Part shown: positions 7,564 through 15,200 of the stretch, piece by piece
Layout: each line of letters opens with the position of its first letter
How positions within the stretch are numbered: position 1 is the stretch's first letter
Source of the DNA: JAJDAH01 sp964487605
GTDB lineage: Bacteria; Myxococcota_A; Polyangia; Polyangiales; Polyangiaceae
DNA: 64,000 bases
Direction: 5' to 3'
Assembly: GCA_964487605.1 (NCBI GenBank)
Contig: CAZARU010000025.1
Span: 7,390 to 71,389 of the forward strand
Notes under the pieces: model-generated
What the model was told of the DNA's origin: nothing
The model's input: the letters and a program-made list of their open reading frames with translations, nothing else
Database searches by the model: none
Program-made: the position numbers and the translations under genes

Positions 7564-8358
7564 GTGCCGCGGAGCCCGACGGTCGCCGTTCTCGCCTTCG
7601 TTCCCGCCGCAATCGCGGGCTGCGTCGACTTCGGCGGCGGTCCCTCCGGTGCGGCGAACAGCGCGCCGCCGTGCTCCGAGTACGTGCCCCTCGCGTCGCC
7701 CGCCGACATCGCGAAGACGCCCCGCCAGAACGTCGCCGCCGAGGTCCTCGCGCTCGAGGTGTCCGGCGACTTCGTCGCCCCCGACGCGCTCTACGAGCGC
7801 ATTCGCGCCGACCTCGAGACCATCGTCGCCCTGGATCCGACCCTCGCGAACATCGGGCCCGCGAGTGCGAGGGTTCCTTCCGGCGTCACGGTCCAGCTCG
7901 ACGAACCGAGCTTCTCCGCGCACCTGCGAGGCGACTACCACGGGTGGGATTGCCCGAATGCCGCGTACGGCGGACGGATCCTGAGGACGGTCGAGCTCAC
8001 TCCGGCGGTCCACATCGGCTTCGGCGCGCGGCGCCTCGACGGCGCTCGCCTCGTGGCCGAGTACTCGAAGATCCCGGGCGTCCTGCACACGAGCCCGAGC
8101 GGCGCCTTCGGCGAGGGTTCGACCATCTGTCTCGAGGTCGACGGGCTCACGCACCGCTACGTGTTCGTGGAGGGCTGGGGCGATTGCCTCGCGGGGTGCA
8201 CCGGCCATCGCTACACGGGCTTCGACGTCACTCCCGGAGCGGCGCCCACCGCCCTCGGCAGCTTTCTCTCCGGAACTCCGGAGGGCGGCACCGACCCCTT
8301 CCCCGACGCGACGCCTGCCTGGTTCGATGCACTGGGGAAGTGCGGGCGCCGGCGCTGA
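7564..8358 (+). CDS. Secreted lipoprotein of unknown function
   Basis: 264 residues from a GTG at 7564. I chose this start because it gives a compact lipoprotein signal, PRSPTVAVLAFVPAAIAGC, with lipobox AIAGC. The mature part starts Gly/Ser-rich and then forms a globular domain with several Cys pairs (for example CLEVDGL and GDCLAGCTGHRYTG). No family recognised. The longer open frame upstream lacks a start with a signal sequence. It is followed by 134 bp with no gene. Confidence 0.75.
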   Translation: MPRSPTVAVLAFVPAAIAGCVDFGGGPSGAANSAPPCSEYVPLASPADIAKTPRQNVAAEVLALEVSGDFVAPDALYERIRADLETIVALDPTLANIGPASARVPSGVTVQLDEPSFSAHLRGDYHGWDCPNAAYGGRILRTVELTPAVHIGFGARRLDGARLVAEYSKIPGVLHTSPSGAFGEGSTICLEVDGLTHRYVFVEGWGDCLAGCTGHRYTGFDVTPGAAPTALGSFLSGTPEGGTDPFPDATPAWFDALGKCGRRR

Positions 8359-8478
8359 GGGGACGCAGGCCGGTGGGGATTTTTTGGGGGGGTTGGTGCG
8401 GCAAGGCGCTCCATGACAACTTCGGCTTCCGTCGCGTCTTCCCCCCGCGCCCTCGCGGCCAGGTCGGGGCGCGAATGG

Positions 8479-8484
8479 TACGCT
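8479..8484 (+). promoter_or_regulatory. Putative -10 element (TACGCT)
   Basis: TACGCT ends 8 nt before the GTG at 8493, placing the expected transcription start at or next to the start codon. This implies a leaderless transcript for the toxin-antitoxin-like operon. No clear -35 element. Confidence 0.35.
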
Positions 8485-8492
8485 CTCTCTAA

Positions 8493-8789
8493 GTGAGGCC
8501 GCTCACGCTCGACATGACCGACGGCGCCCGGAGGCCGTACTTTTTCTGGGACGAAGACGTCTCGATTGCGGAGCTGCGGGCCAAGCTCGCCGGACCAGAC
8601 GACGACGAGCGCCGGCGGCTCCTGGGCAAGATGCTCCGCGAGGCCCGAGACATCGACGTGTGGGAGTTCGTGACGCCGAACGACGTGGCGCGCGAGCTGC
8701 CCCAGCTGGGGCGGCACCTGGGACGACGCAGAGCGTTCTGGGAGTTCTTGATACGCGGGTGGCGAGAAGATGGCATCGTCAGCGCCTAG
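8493..8789 (+). CDS. Small partner protein of AbiEii-type nucleotidyltransferase (putative antitoxin)
   Basis: 98 residues from GTG (an internal ATG at 8514 is also possible). Features are a YFFWDEDVSIAELRAKL segment, a central RRLLGKMLREARDIDVWEF stretch, and a basic C-terminal helix RRAFWEFLIRGW. From memory, proteins with this 'FFWD ... LREARDxDVW' signature are commonly encoded just upstream of AbiEii/MNT nucleotidyltransferases. It overlaps the next gene by 20 nt, which implies tight translational coupling. An antitoxin role follows from position and partner, not from a recognised antitoxin fold. Confidence 0.72.
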   Translation: MRPLTLDMTDGARRPYFFWDEDVSIAELRAKLAGPDDDERRRLLGKMLREARDIDVWEFVTPNDVARELPQLGRHLGRRRAFWEFLIRGWREDGIVSA

Positions 8790-9444
8790 GCGAGATCTGA
8801 GCGACCTTCAACGCGACGTGTTGCGCGAGTTCTTCACGCGTGAGCGTTCCTTCTTCCTCACGGGCGGCGGCGCGCTGGTCGGCTTCCACCTCCACCATCG
8901 CGAAACGACCGATCTGGACTTGTTCACGGTGGATCGTGAAGCGTTCGAGCGAAGCCGGCACGTGCTCCCGGCGGTGGCGGAAGTCCTCGGCAGCAGCCTG
9001 GAAGTACGCCAGGATGCTCCGGGGTTCAGACGTTACGCGTTGATCCGAGGCGACGATCTCCTCGTCGTCGAGCTCGTGCACGAGCGAGTGGAGCAGTGTT
9101 GTCCGGACAAGGAGGAACGGGACGGTGTCATCGTCGATCCCGCACGCGAGATCCTCGCGAACAAGCTGACGACACTGGTCGGGCGACAAGAGGTCCGCGA
9201 CGTCGTCGACGTGATGTTCCTCGAACGTACGGGGCTTCGCGTCGAGGACTCGCTCGACGCGGCGCTGCGCAAGGACGGCGGCTGCACACCGGCGACCATC
9301 GCGTGGCTTCTGTCGGAGCTTCGCATCTCCGATGATGTGACGCTCCCGGCCGGGGTCGCGCCGAGCGAGCTCCGGGCGTACGTCGACGAGCTCGTGGTGC
9401 GGCTCCGGCGGCTCGCGGCTCCGGCGGATCGAGGGGCTTCGTGA
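8770..9444 (+). CDS. AbiEii/AbiGii-family nucleotidyltransferase (putative type IV toxin)
   Basis: 224 residues from ATG. Residues 31-52 carry the family signature: a TGGGAL loop, then HHRETTDLDLF with the metal-binding pair Asp48/Asp50. A conserved Lys-containing helix (AREILANKLTTL) and the VRDVVDVMFLE segment are also typical of this nucleotidyltransferase family, whose members transfer nucleotides to RNA or protein and serve as toxins in AbiE-like systems. The length suits the family. It is coupled to the small upstream gene (20-nt overlap) and to the VOC gene downstream (GTGA overlap). Confidence 0.85.
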   Translation: MASSAPRRDLSDLQRDVLREFFTRERSFFLTGGGALVGFHLHHRETTDLDLFTVDREAFERSRHVLPAVAEVLGSSLEVRQDAPGFRRYALIRGDDLLVVELVHERVEQCCPDKEERDGVIVDPAREILANKLTTLVGRQEVRDVVDVMFLERTGLRVEDSLDAALRKDGGCTPATIAWLLSELRISDDVTLPAGVAPSELRAYVDELVVRLRRLAAPADRGAS

Positions 9445-10142
9445 GGCTCCGGCAGGTGGCGCTCGTTGCGCGCGATCTCGAACCGATCGGCACCGAGCTT
9501 CGCGAAGCGCTCGCGCTGGGGGAGCCGTTCGTCGACGAGGGGGTCGGCGTCTTCGGGCTGCGCAACGTGGTCTTTCCCGTGGGTGACACCTTCTTCGAGA
9601 TCGTGCAGCCGGTGCGGGAGGGGACCACCGCGGGGCGCTACCTCGAGCGGCGCGGCGGCGACGGTGGGTACATGGTGCTCTTCGAGGTCCGAGATCTCTC
9701 GCGCGAGCGGCAGAGGCTCGCGGGGCTCGGTGTTCGCGCGGTCTGGAGCATCGCTCTCGACGACATCGCCGCGGTGCACCTGCACCCGACGGACGTGGGC
9801 GGAGCGATCGTGAGCTTCGATCAGCCCACGCCGCCCGGTGCGTGGCGGTGGGGCGGCCCCGGCTGGGACACTCGCTCCCGGACGGATCGCGTGACGGGGA
9901 TCACGGGCGTGACGATCCAGTCACCGGATCCGCCTCGGCTGGCGGCGCGATGGGGCGAGGTGCTCGGTCGCGCCGTCGACGGCGATCGCATCGAGCTGGA
10001 CGACGGTGTGGTTCGGTTCGTGCGCGACGAGGACGGCCGCGGCGAGGGGATCGCGGGCGTGGAAGTCGACGTGGTGGAGGGGCGAGCCGTCGCGCCTCGT
10101 ACCATCGGCGGCGTGAAGATCTCGCCTCGGTCTCGGTCGTAG
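9441..10142 (+). CDS. VOC-fold (glyoxalase-like) protein
   Basis: 233 residues, GTG start overlapping the preceding TGA (GTGA). Two beta-alpha-beta-beta-beta units are visible. The first begins RLRQVALVARDLEPI and includes VVFPVGDTFFEIVQP; the second begins GITGVTIQSPDPPRLAARW and ends in a strand with ELDDGVVRFV. This is the paired VOC architecture seen in glyoxalase-like and dioxygenase-like proteins. Metal ligands could be the Glu of FFEIV and a His from the second half, but they are not certain. Substrate unknown; co-expression with the nucleotidyltransferase pair is suggested by the overlap only. Confidence 0.75.
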   Translation: MRLRQVALVARDLEPIGTELREALALGEPFVDEGVGVFGLRNVVFPVGDTFFEIVQPVREGTTAGRYLERRGGDGGYMVLFEVRDLSRERQRLAGLGVRAVWSIALDDIAAVHLHPTDVGGAIVSFDQPTPPGAWRWGGPGWDTRSRTDRVTGITGVTIQSPDPPRLAARWGEVLGRAVDGDRIELDDGVVRFVRDEDGRGEGIAGVEVDVVEGRAVAPRTIGGVKISPRSRS

Positions 10143-10173
10143 CCCTGCGTGGGTGGTCCGGACGGCGGGCCGG

Positions 10174-10258
10174 CTGTCCCGGACGGGTCACTCCGTGTCC
10201 CGGAAGGGTTACTTCGTGTCCCGGAAGGGTTCGGTGCGTGTCCCGGACGGGCTCCTCC
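10174..10258 (+). repeat. Four imperfect 21-22 bp direct repeats (TGTCCCGGA(A/C)GGG core)
   Basis: Units begin near 10174, 10196, 10217 and 10239, each with the core GTCCCGGAAGGG or GTCCCGGACGGG followed by a variable 8-10 bp. Units are contiguous, with no unique spacers, so this is a tandem repeat and not a CRISPR. It lies directly after the VOC gene's stop and could be a protein-binding array or a product of replication slippage. Confidence 0.7.
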
Positions 10259-10527
10259 CTCGCTCGGGCGAGTCGGTCGTCGTCCCGGAGGACGCAACTA
10301 GCCGTCTCGGCGAGCTCTTTCCGGCCCCGGAACAGCTCCGACGAGGCTCCCATCGCCTCGTTCGTGAAGTCGTGCCCTGCCATCGACGGCTTCGGCATCG
10401 CGCGTGCCAGGCGGCGGCGCCCAGCCCGACAAGGCGCTCAACTCGAGGCGGTCGCGGCCGCCAACCCGGAAAGGCGGGTCGTTTCGCGCGGGTGGAGCGC
10501 AGCGTCTCGTCCCGGTCCGGCCAGCCG

Positions 10528-10611
10528 GCATCGGTCGCCCTCAGACCAGCTCGGACCAGCATCGACCACCCTCAGACCAGCATCGACCACCCTCGGACCA
10601 GCATCGACCAC
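10528..10611 (+). repeat. About 3.5 copies of a 21-bp tandem repeat
   Basis: The unit AGCATCGACCACCCTCAGACC occurs at 10558 and 10579, a partial copy at 10600, and a degenerate copy at about 10528. The 21-bp length keeps frame (it would read TSIDHPQ/R), but no gene is supported around it. Units are adjacent without spacers. Origin by slippage is likely. Confidence 0.7.
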
Positions 10612-10758
10612 TTGCTCGTTTTGGGCCGGTACCCTCCCGGATGTGACGGCCGCACCCCGGTTCTGCCTCCGGCCGTGACTTCCTCGACTGGTTCTCCCCG
10701 GGCGACTCCAAGCACTCCGTATCCAGCCGCGTGCGCTGACAGGCAGGTTCACGAAGCG

Positions 10759-10917
10759 GTGCGATTCTTCGACGTCTCGAAGGCGCCCCCCAGAAACGGC
10801 CGCCCCAAGACCGAACACACGCTCGACTTCGACGGCCTGCTGGAAGAGGTCTGGGGGTTGCACGTGCGACGAAACGCGGAGGAGCGGGAGTGGGCGGAGG
10901 CGGGAGAGGACGAGTGA
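10759..10917 (+). CDS. Possible small charged protein (uncertain)
   Basis: A 52-residue frame from a GTG at 10759. The sequence is more protein-like than its surroundings: FFDVSKAPPRNGRPKTEH, then LDFDGLLEEVWGLHVRRNAEE, an amphipathic acidic helix. There is no ribosome site of note and no family recognised. It could be the 3' remnant of a larger gene, since the same frame is open far upstream through the repeats. Low confidence. Confidence 0.25.
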   Translation: MRFFDVSKAPPRNGRPKTEHTLDFDGLLEEVWGLHVRRNAEEREWAEAGEDE

Positions 10918-11006
10918 CCAGCCGAGTCGCTCAAACCTTCGCCGCGCGCCACCGGCGTTGCCGTTCGCGAGACGCTCGGGGTGCTGGTCTCGGCGAAGTC
11001 ACCTCG

Positions 11007-11213
11007 CTACCTGTTGCATGTGACGCGCCCGCCGACATCGAATGCTTCGAGGTCGTCCACGACGACCACCACGTCGACATCCGACTCGGCCCGGGCCTCC
11101 CCCCGCGCTCGGGAGCCGAAGAGCGCGAGTTCCCGCACGCGCGATCCGAATCGCTGCCGTATCCACGCGCCGAACTCCTCGAGCGTAGCGCTCTCGAGGG
11201 GGCCTTCCTCCAT
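11007..11213 (-). pseudogene. Truncated minimal nucleotidyltransferase (MNT domain)
   Basis: 68 residues from ATG. The N-terminal MNT signature is intact: LFGSRARGEARAESDVDVVVVVDDL, containing GSRARG and the catalytic-type D-x-D (residues 44-46). MNT proteins are usually 95-150 residues with further helices after this point; here homology stops abruptly after DDLEAF and the frame ends 12 residues later (GGRVTCNR, stop). None of the three downstream frames restores a recognisable continuation, so this looks like a deletion or recombination remnant and not a simple frameshift. It is a second nucleotidyltransferase-type toxin-system fragment within 2 kb of the AbiEii pair. Confidence 0.65.
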
Positions 11214-11372
11214 GGGCGAGGAGGTAGCACGCGCATGATCGGGCTCGCCAGCCGCGCTCGACCTGGCGACGCCTCGCTCGGTGGCGCCTCGCTCGACCTC
11301 GCCGAGCCGCAGCCGTGACGACCCATGGGCGAAAAACGGACGATCAGCGGCGTTCCTTCGGGCGAGTCGATC

Positions 11373-11378
11373 TAGACT
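11373..11378 (+). promoter_or_regulatory. Putative -10 element (TAGACT)
   Basis: TAGACT ends 8 nt before the GTG at 11387, consistent with a leaderless transcript. It supports the choice of that GTG over the further upstream start of the open frame. Confidence 0.35.
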
Positions 11379-11386
11379 CTCGGATC

Positions 11387-12976
11387 GTGGCCGAAGTGGC
11401 TCTCAGACGGCGAGACTTCCTGTTGGCCTCGGCCTCGGTGGCCGGAGGCTCGCTCGTGCGGTGTGGAACCGACGAGAGGTTGCGCAGCGGAGTCGCTCGT
11501 CCCAGAAGCGCCCTGATCATCGGGTCGGGGTTCGGCGGATCCATTGCGGCGAAGCGTCTGGCGGACGAAGGCGTTCCCAGCGTGGTGCTCGAGCGCGGGC
11601 GCCGGTGGGCGGTGACCGAGGACGAGACGACCTTCCCGTCGCTGATCGCTCCGGACCGAAGGGCCTCGTGGTTGAGGAACGACGTCGCGCTGCCCGGTGC
11701 GCCGGCCGGAACGTTCGAGAGGTACACGGGACTCCTCGAACGCTTCGACACGAAGAACATCGCCGTCATTCGCGCGGCGGGTGTGGGCGGTGCGTCGCTC
11801 GTCTTCGGCGGGATCATGCTCGAGATTCCGCGATCGCTCTTCAACACCGTCTTTCCGACGGAGATCACTCACGAGGAGATGACGACGGAGTACTACCCGC
11901 GCGTTCGCGAAGCCATGATGCTTCGCCGCATCCCCGATGACATTCTCGCGTCCGAACACTACCTGTCGACACGGGTGTTTCTGGACCAGGCCGAGGCCGC
12001 CGGGCTGAACGCGTTCATCGTCGAGAACGCGATCGACTGGGACCTGATTCGCGCCGAGATCGAAGGTTCGAAGAAGCCTTCCGCGATCTTGGGAGACTAC
12101 AACTACGGTCTGAACAGCGGCGCGAAGAACTCACTCGACCGAACCTATCTGGCCCGCGCGGAGGCCACGGGTCTGGTGGAGGTCCGGCCGCTGCACCGAG
12201 TCGTCGAGATAGCCTCCGGCGCTCGAGGAGGCTATCGAGTTCGATGCGAAAGGCTCACCGAGTTCGGCGAGGTCGACGAAACCGTCGTGCTCGAGGCCGA
12301 TGCGTTGTTTCTGGGCGCCGGCTCGATCGGGACGACCGAGCTTCTGGCCCGGGCGGAGTCCGAGGGAACGCTGCCGGGGCTGCCGTCGGGAGTCGGCGAA
12401 GGCTGGGGTAACAACGGTCAGCACATCTTTCTCCGCCGTGACGTCGGCGTCGACACGGGGACGTTCCAAGGGGGCCCCCCCACCGCGTTCATTCGTGAGC
12501 TGGACGGGCCGATGGGACCGGTCTCGGTCGAGAACGGACCCGGGCCAATTCCCCTCGAGTGCCAGTGTCTGCTGAGCGTCGGTCACGGCCTCGGTCGCGC
12601 GGACGGGCGGCTGTCCTGGAACGCATCCGAGCGGCGACTGGAACTCGAATGGGATTCGTCGCGGAACGCGGACGCCAGGGCCGCAGGACTGTCGATCTGC
12701 GAAGCGCTCAACGCCGCGACCGCCGGGACCGTGGAGGACTTTGCGCCCGGTCAGCCGCACACCTATCACCCCCTCGGCGGTGCGACGATGGGGCGAGTGT
12801 GCGACACCTTCGGCCGGGTGCGCGGACACCGCCACTTGTACGTGGTCGACAGCGCGTTGATCCCGGGGCTCTGTCCGACGGTGAATCCGGCGTTCACGGT
12901 CGCGGCGATCGCCGAGCGGTGCCTGGACGGAATCCTGCGAATGGACTTCGCCGGGCCGGCCCTCGTCCGTTCGTGA
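11387..12976 (+). CDS. Exported GMC-type FAD oxidoreductase (cholesterol-oxidase-like)
   Basis: 529 residues from GTG. Residues 7-22 form a twin-arginine signal (RRRDFLLASASVAGGS) followed by LVRC, possibly a Tat-lipoprotein site. The FAD Rossmann motif ALIIGSGFGGSIAAKRL follows at about residue 42, with VVLERG at its second strand. The C-terminal GMC signature is present: HPLGGATMG, then a flavin-contacting DSALIPG...NPAFTVAAIAER segment with the catalytic-type His (HPLGG) and Asn. The family oxidises alcohols or sterols using FAD. Tat export implies that cofactor is loaded before secretion. It stands alone between a decayed region and a convergent minus-strand block. Substrate unknown. Confidence 0.85.
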   Translation: MAEVALRRRDFLLASASVAGGSLVRCGTDERLRSGVARPRSALIIGSGFGGSIAAKRLADEGVPSVVLERGRRWAVTEDETTFPSLIAPDRRASWLRNDVALPGAPAGTFERYTGLLERFDTKNIAVIRAAGVGGASLVFGGIMLEIPRSLFNTVFPTEITHEEMTTEYYPRVREAMMLRRIPDDILASEHYLSTRVFLDQAEAAGLNAFIVENAIDWDLIRAEIEGSKKPSAILGDYNYGLNSGAKNSLDRTYLARAEATGLVEVRPLHRVVEIASGARGGYRVRCERLTEFGEVDETVVLEADALFLGAGSIGTTELLARAESEGTLPGLPSGVGEGWGNNGQHIFLRRDVGVDTGTFQGGPPTAFIRELDGPMGPVSVENGPGPIPLECQCLLSVGHGLGRADGRLSWNASERRLELEWDSSRNADARAAGLSICEALNAATAGTVEDFAPGQPHTYHPLGGATMGRVCDTFGRVRGHRHLYVVDSALIPGLCPTVNPAFTVAAIAERCLDGILRMDFAGPALVRS

Positions 12977-13051
12977 CGACCGCGGCTCCACTCCTGGCGC
13001 CGCACCTCGTTCACGGTCACCGACCGCTTGCCCGGCTTCGGTCCTCAGCGC

Positions 13052-13543
13052 TCACCGCAGAGGGCCACCTTCCGGGCACCCGGCGTCGCCGTGACCGTCA
13101 CCTAGGAACGTCCGGTGCTCGATCGCTCCGCACGGGCACCTCGAGGCCGAGAGCGCGCCTGCCATGCAGGCCGCGAAGGGAGCGCTCGGCTCGGACATGC
13201 CCAGCTCGGCGACGCAGCCCTGCTCGCTGGTGACGACCCGGACCCAACCATTCGTTCCGCAGCCCGTCTCCCGCTGGCACCTCGCCGCGACGTCGTCGAC
13301 CCATCTGCCGAGCTCGCACGGAAAGTCGTTCGAGCCCCGGCAGTCTCCTTCGGGTCGCTCGACGCACGACCCCGACCCGAGGCCGACGTCCAGAGTTCCA
13401 GCATCGACCACGGTCGGCCCGGAGCTGGTCGGGACGGCGATCGTCGAAGGTGGATCGGGCAGGTCCGCTTCGCGCGTGCACGTGACCGCTCCGACCGGAG
13501 CGACGAGCAGGACCACGGTCACGGTCCGCCGGGGAACGCTCAC
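13052..13543 (-). CDS. Small Cys-rich exported protein
   Basis: 163 residues from a GTG at 13543 that overlaps the stop of the upstream gene (GTGA). The N-terminus PRRTVTVVLLVAPVGAVTC is a signal peptide with a plausible though imperfect lipobox (AVTC). The mature part is Thr/Pro-rich and then has about ten Cys (for example GDCRGSNDFPCELG, CPCGAIEH), suggesting a disulfide-stabilised periplasmic or surface domain. No family recognised. Last gene of its operon. Confidence 0.7.
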   Translation of the reverse strand: MSVPRRTVTVVLLVAPVGAVTCTREADLPDPPSTIAVPTSSGPTVVDAGTLDVGLGSGSCVERPEGDCRGSNDFPCELGRWVDDVAARCQRETGCGTNGWVRVVTSEQGCVAELGMSEPSAPFAACMAGALSASRCPCGAIEHRTFLGDGHGDAGCPEGGPLR

Positions 13544-13914
13544 AAGATTCCTCGTTCGTGCTCGTCGAGCGTGCGAAACCACACGACGCGTACCTCCTGG
13601 GCCTGGAAGACGGACGCGAGAAACGACGCGGAGGTGTCCTTCACGGGCACGTCGCGCCGCCGAGCGGCGCGGCTCGCCTCCGCGAACGAGCCGAAGGCAG
13701 GTTCGTAGGCGATCATCTCGAGGACCGTGTCGCCGTCCTGCAGTCGCAGCCAGCCCAGGGTCCGGTACAGACGAATGCTGTCCCCCTCTCGCCGCGCCAC
13801 GAACGCGCCCACGGTCTCGACGGTCGGTTCGGCGTGCTCGACGCCATCTGCCGAGCACGCGACCAGCCACAGGAGCACGACGCAGGACAGAATCCAGACG
13901 CAGGCGCGCCGCAT
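13540..13914 (-). CDS. Small lipoprotein
   Basis: 124 residues from an ATG at 13914. The signal is textbook: RRACVWILSCVVLLWLVAC, lipobox LVAC. The mature domain (RLYRTLGWLRLQDGDTVLEMIAYEP and a VRVVWFRTLDEHE strand) is soluble and unrecognised. It sits 62 nt after the barrel-type protein gene and overlaps the next gene by 4 nt, so the three probably form one envelope operon. Confidence 0.75.
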   Translation of the reverse strand: MRRACVWILSCVVLLWLVACSADGVEHAEPTVETVGAFVARREGDSIRLYRTLGWLRLQDGDTVLEMIAYEPAFGSFAEASRAARRRDVPVKDTSASFLASVFQAQEVRVVWFRTLDEHERGIL

Positions 13915-13976
13915 CGCGGAAAGCGTACCGCGACGGGGACCCGCCCCGCACGCACGAAGGGCAAGCCCGACCGCGC

Positions 13977-15200
13977 TCACCATCGCACTACCCCGCCCGC
14001 CGAAGGGAGAACCACCGTGGCAGGGAACGGAAACGCCTGAAGGACCTCGAGCTCGAACGCGAACGCGAACGGTCGCGCGATTTCGACCTCCCCGCCGGCG
14101 CCCACGGCGATCCACGCGTCGCCCGCCCGACGCGTCACGTCGAGCGTCTGCTCCAGGTCGTTTCCTCCCTGCAGCCCGGGCTCGCGCACGTCCTCGCGCA
14201 CGGGGACCTCGACCCGGACGTCGAACATGCCGGCGCCAATCGCGGTGAACGCGTAGGCGCGGAGCGAGCGGCTCGCCCAGGGATCGGAACCGAACCACCG
14301 GGTCGCGCGCAGCTCCCCGGCGAGGGGAAAGAACTCGGTCCCTCGTGGCGCCGTCCGTCCTTCGCCGGCTGCCGCCCAGCTCACTCGCGCGCCGACGGAC
14401 GCGTCGAGGAACACGAGGCGCTCGTATCCGAGCGTGAGCCGCGTCTGCGTCGGTCCCACGCGCAGCGGTTCGTTCGCCGGGGCCGGACGACCGTAGTACG
14501 CGGCGCCGTCGTGCTGCCGGAAGCACGCGTAGCCCTCGCGCTCCTGGCTCTCCATGGTGCAGGCCCCGGCGGTCGCCACGGCGCCGAAGCCGTGCCCCAC
14601 GCCGAGCGTGACGGCATTCCGCGGCCGATCGACGTCCTCGCAGATCCCGAAGAAGCCGCAGGTGGCGCCGCCCTCGCAGTCCCCGTCGGTGCTGCACGGC
14701 ACTTCGAGGCGCTCGCTGCCGCAGCCGGGGAGGTTCGGCGGGCAGTCGGCGGGGTCTGGGCAGCGCGCCGGGCGACGCGTCGCCTCGTCCGAGTGCGTGT
14801 CGTGCACGATGCTCACCCGGTAGGGGCTCGCGCGAGACCCGCTCGCCGCGATGACGCGCCCCTCCGCATCGTGGATCCTCAGGTAAAAACGCACGTCGCC
14901 GGTGATGGTGCTGACCTCGAGGCAGGGAATTTCGCCGCGATGACGCCGACCCGAGCGTCCGAGCTCGATGGTCGTCCAGTCGGGATCGCCCCAGACGCGA
15001 TAGTGGACGAGCACGCGCCGCGCCCGGGCCAGGATGGCTTCCGGGAGCTCCACGTCGACGGGCACCGGTGTGAGGATCCCCTGCACGGCGCGACGTTCGA
15101 GCACGCGCATTCGGAGGATCTCCGGGCCGAGGGTCGTGAGCCCCGGCTCCGCGCGGACCGGCAGCGCGAGGCAAACTACGGCGAGGAACACCGCCCTCAC
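13977..15200 (-). CDS. Exported protein with Cys-rich centre and C-terminal beta-barrel-like part
   Basis: 407 residues from a GTG at 15200, overlapping the OmpA-like gene's stop (GTGA). The signal peptide is RAVFLAVVCLALPVRA. Residues about 20-150 form a beta-rich domain (VLVHYRVWGDPDWTTIEL). A Cys-rich linker around 155-200 (CPDPADCPPNLPGC, then CSTDGDCEGGATCGFFGICED) resembles short EGF-like knots common in myxobacterial exported proteins. The remainder alternates hydrophobic strands and ends in ...GGVVRW, an aromatic C-terminus as in outer-membrane barrels. Probable partner of the OmpA-like protein. Confidence 0.75.
   Translation of the reverse strand: MRAVFLAVVCLALPVRAEPGLTTLGPEILRMRVLERRAVQGILTPVPVDVELPEAILARARRVLVHYRVWGDPDWTTIELGRSGRRHRGEIPCLEVSTITGDVRFYLRIHDAEGRVIAASGSRASPYRVSIVHDTHSDEATRRPARCPDPADCPPNLPGCGSERLEVPCSTDGDCEGGATCGFFGICEDVDRPRNAVTLGVGHGFGAVATAGACTMESQEREGYACFRQHDGAAYYGRPAPANEPLRVGPTQTRLTLGYERLVFLDASVGARVSWAAAGEGRTAPRGTEFFPLAGELRATRWFGSDPWASRSLRAYAFTAIGAGMFDVRVEVPVREDVREPGLQGGNDLEQTLDVTRRAGDAWIAVGAGGEVEIARPFAFAFELEVLQAFPFPATVVLPSAGGVVRW

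Larger units (their letters stand above)
10143..10758. other. 616-bp region with repeats and no convincing gene
   Basis: The stretch between the VOC gene and the next possible small frame holds two tandem-repeat clusters and otherwise no frame with recognisable protein character. Translations are rich in Arg/Ser/Pro and lack domains. Together with the truncated nucleotidyltransferase gene at 11007 it looks like a site of past insertion and decay next to the toxin-antitoxin-like genes. Confidence 0.5.

Noticed and set aside
8341..8390. Possible intrinsic terminator after the 7564-8358 lipoprotein (GCGCCGGCGC palindrome, then T6 at 8380-8385)
   Set aside because: About 24 nt separate the palindrome from the T-run and the palindrome lies within the coding end, so the geometry does not fit an intrinsic terminator.
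10174..10611. CRISPR-like short repeats
   Set aside because: Units are contiguous, imperfect, and lack unique spacers of constant length; no cas gene nearby.
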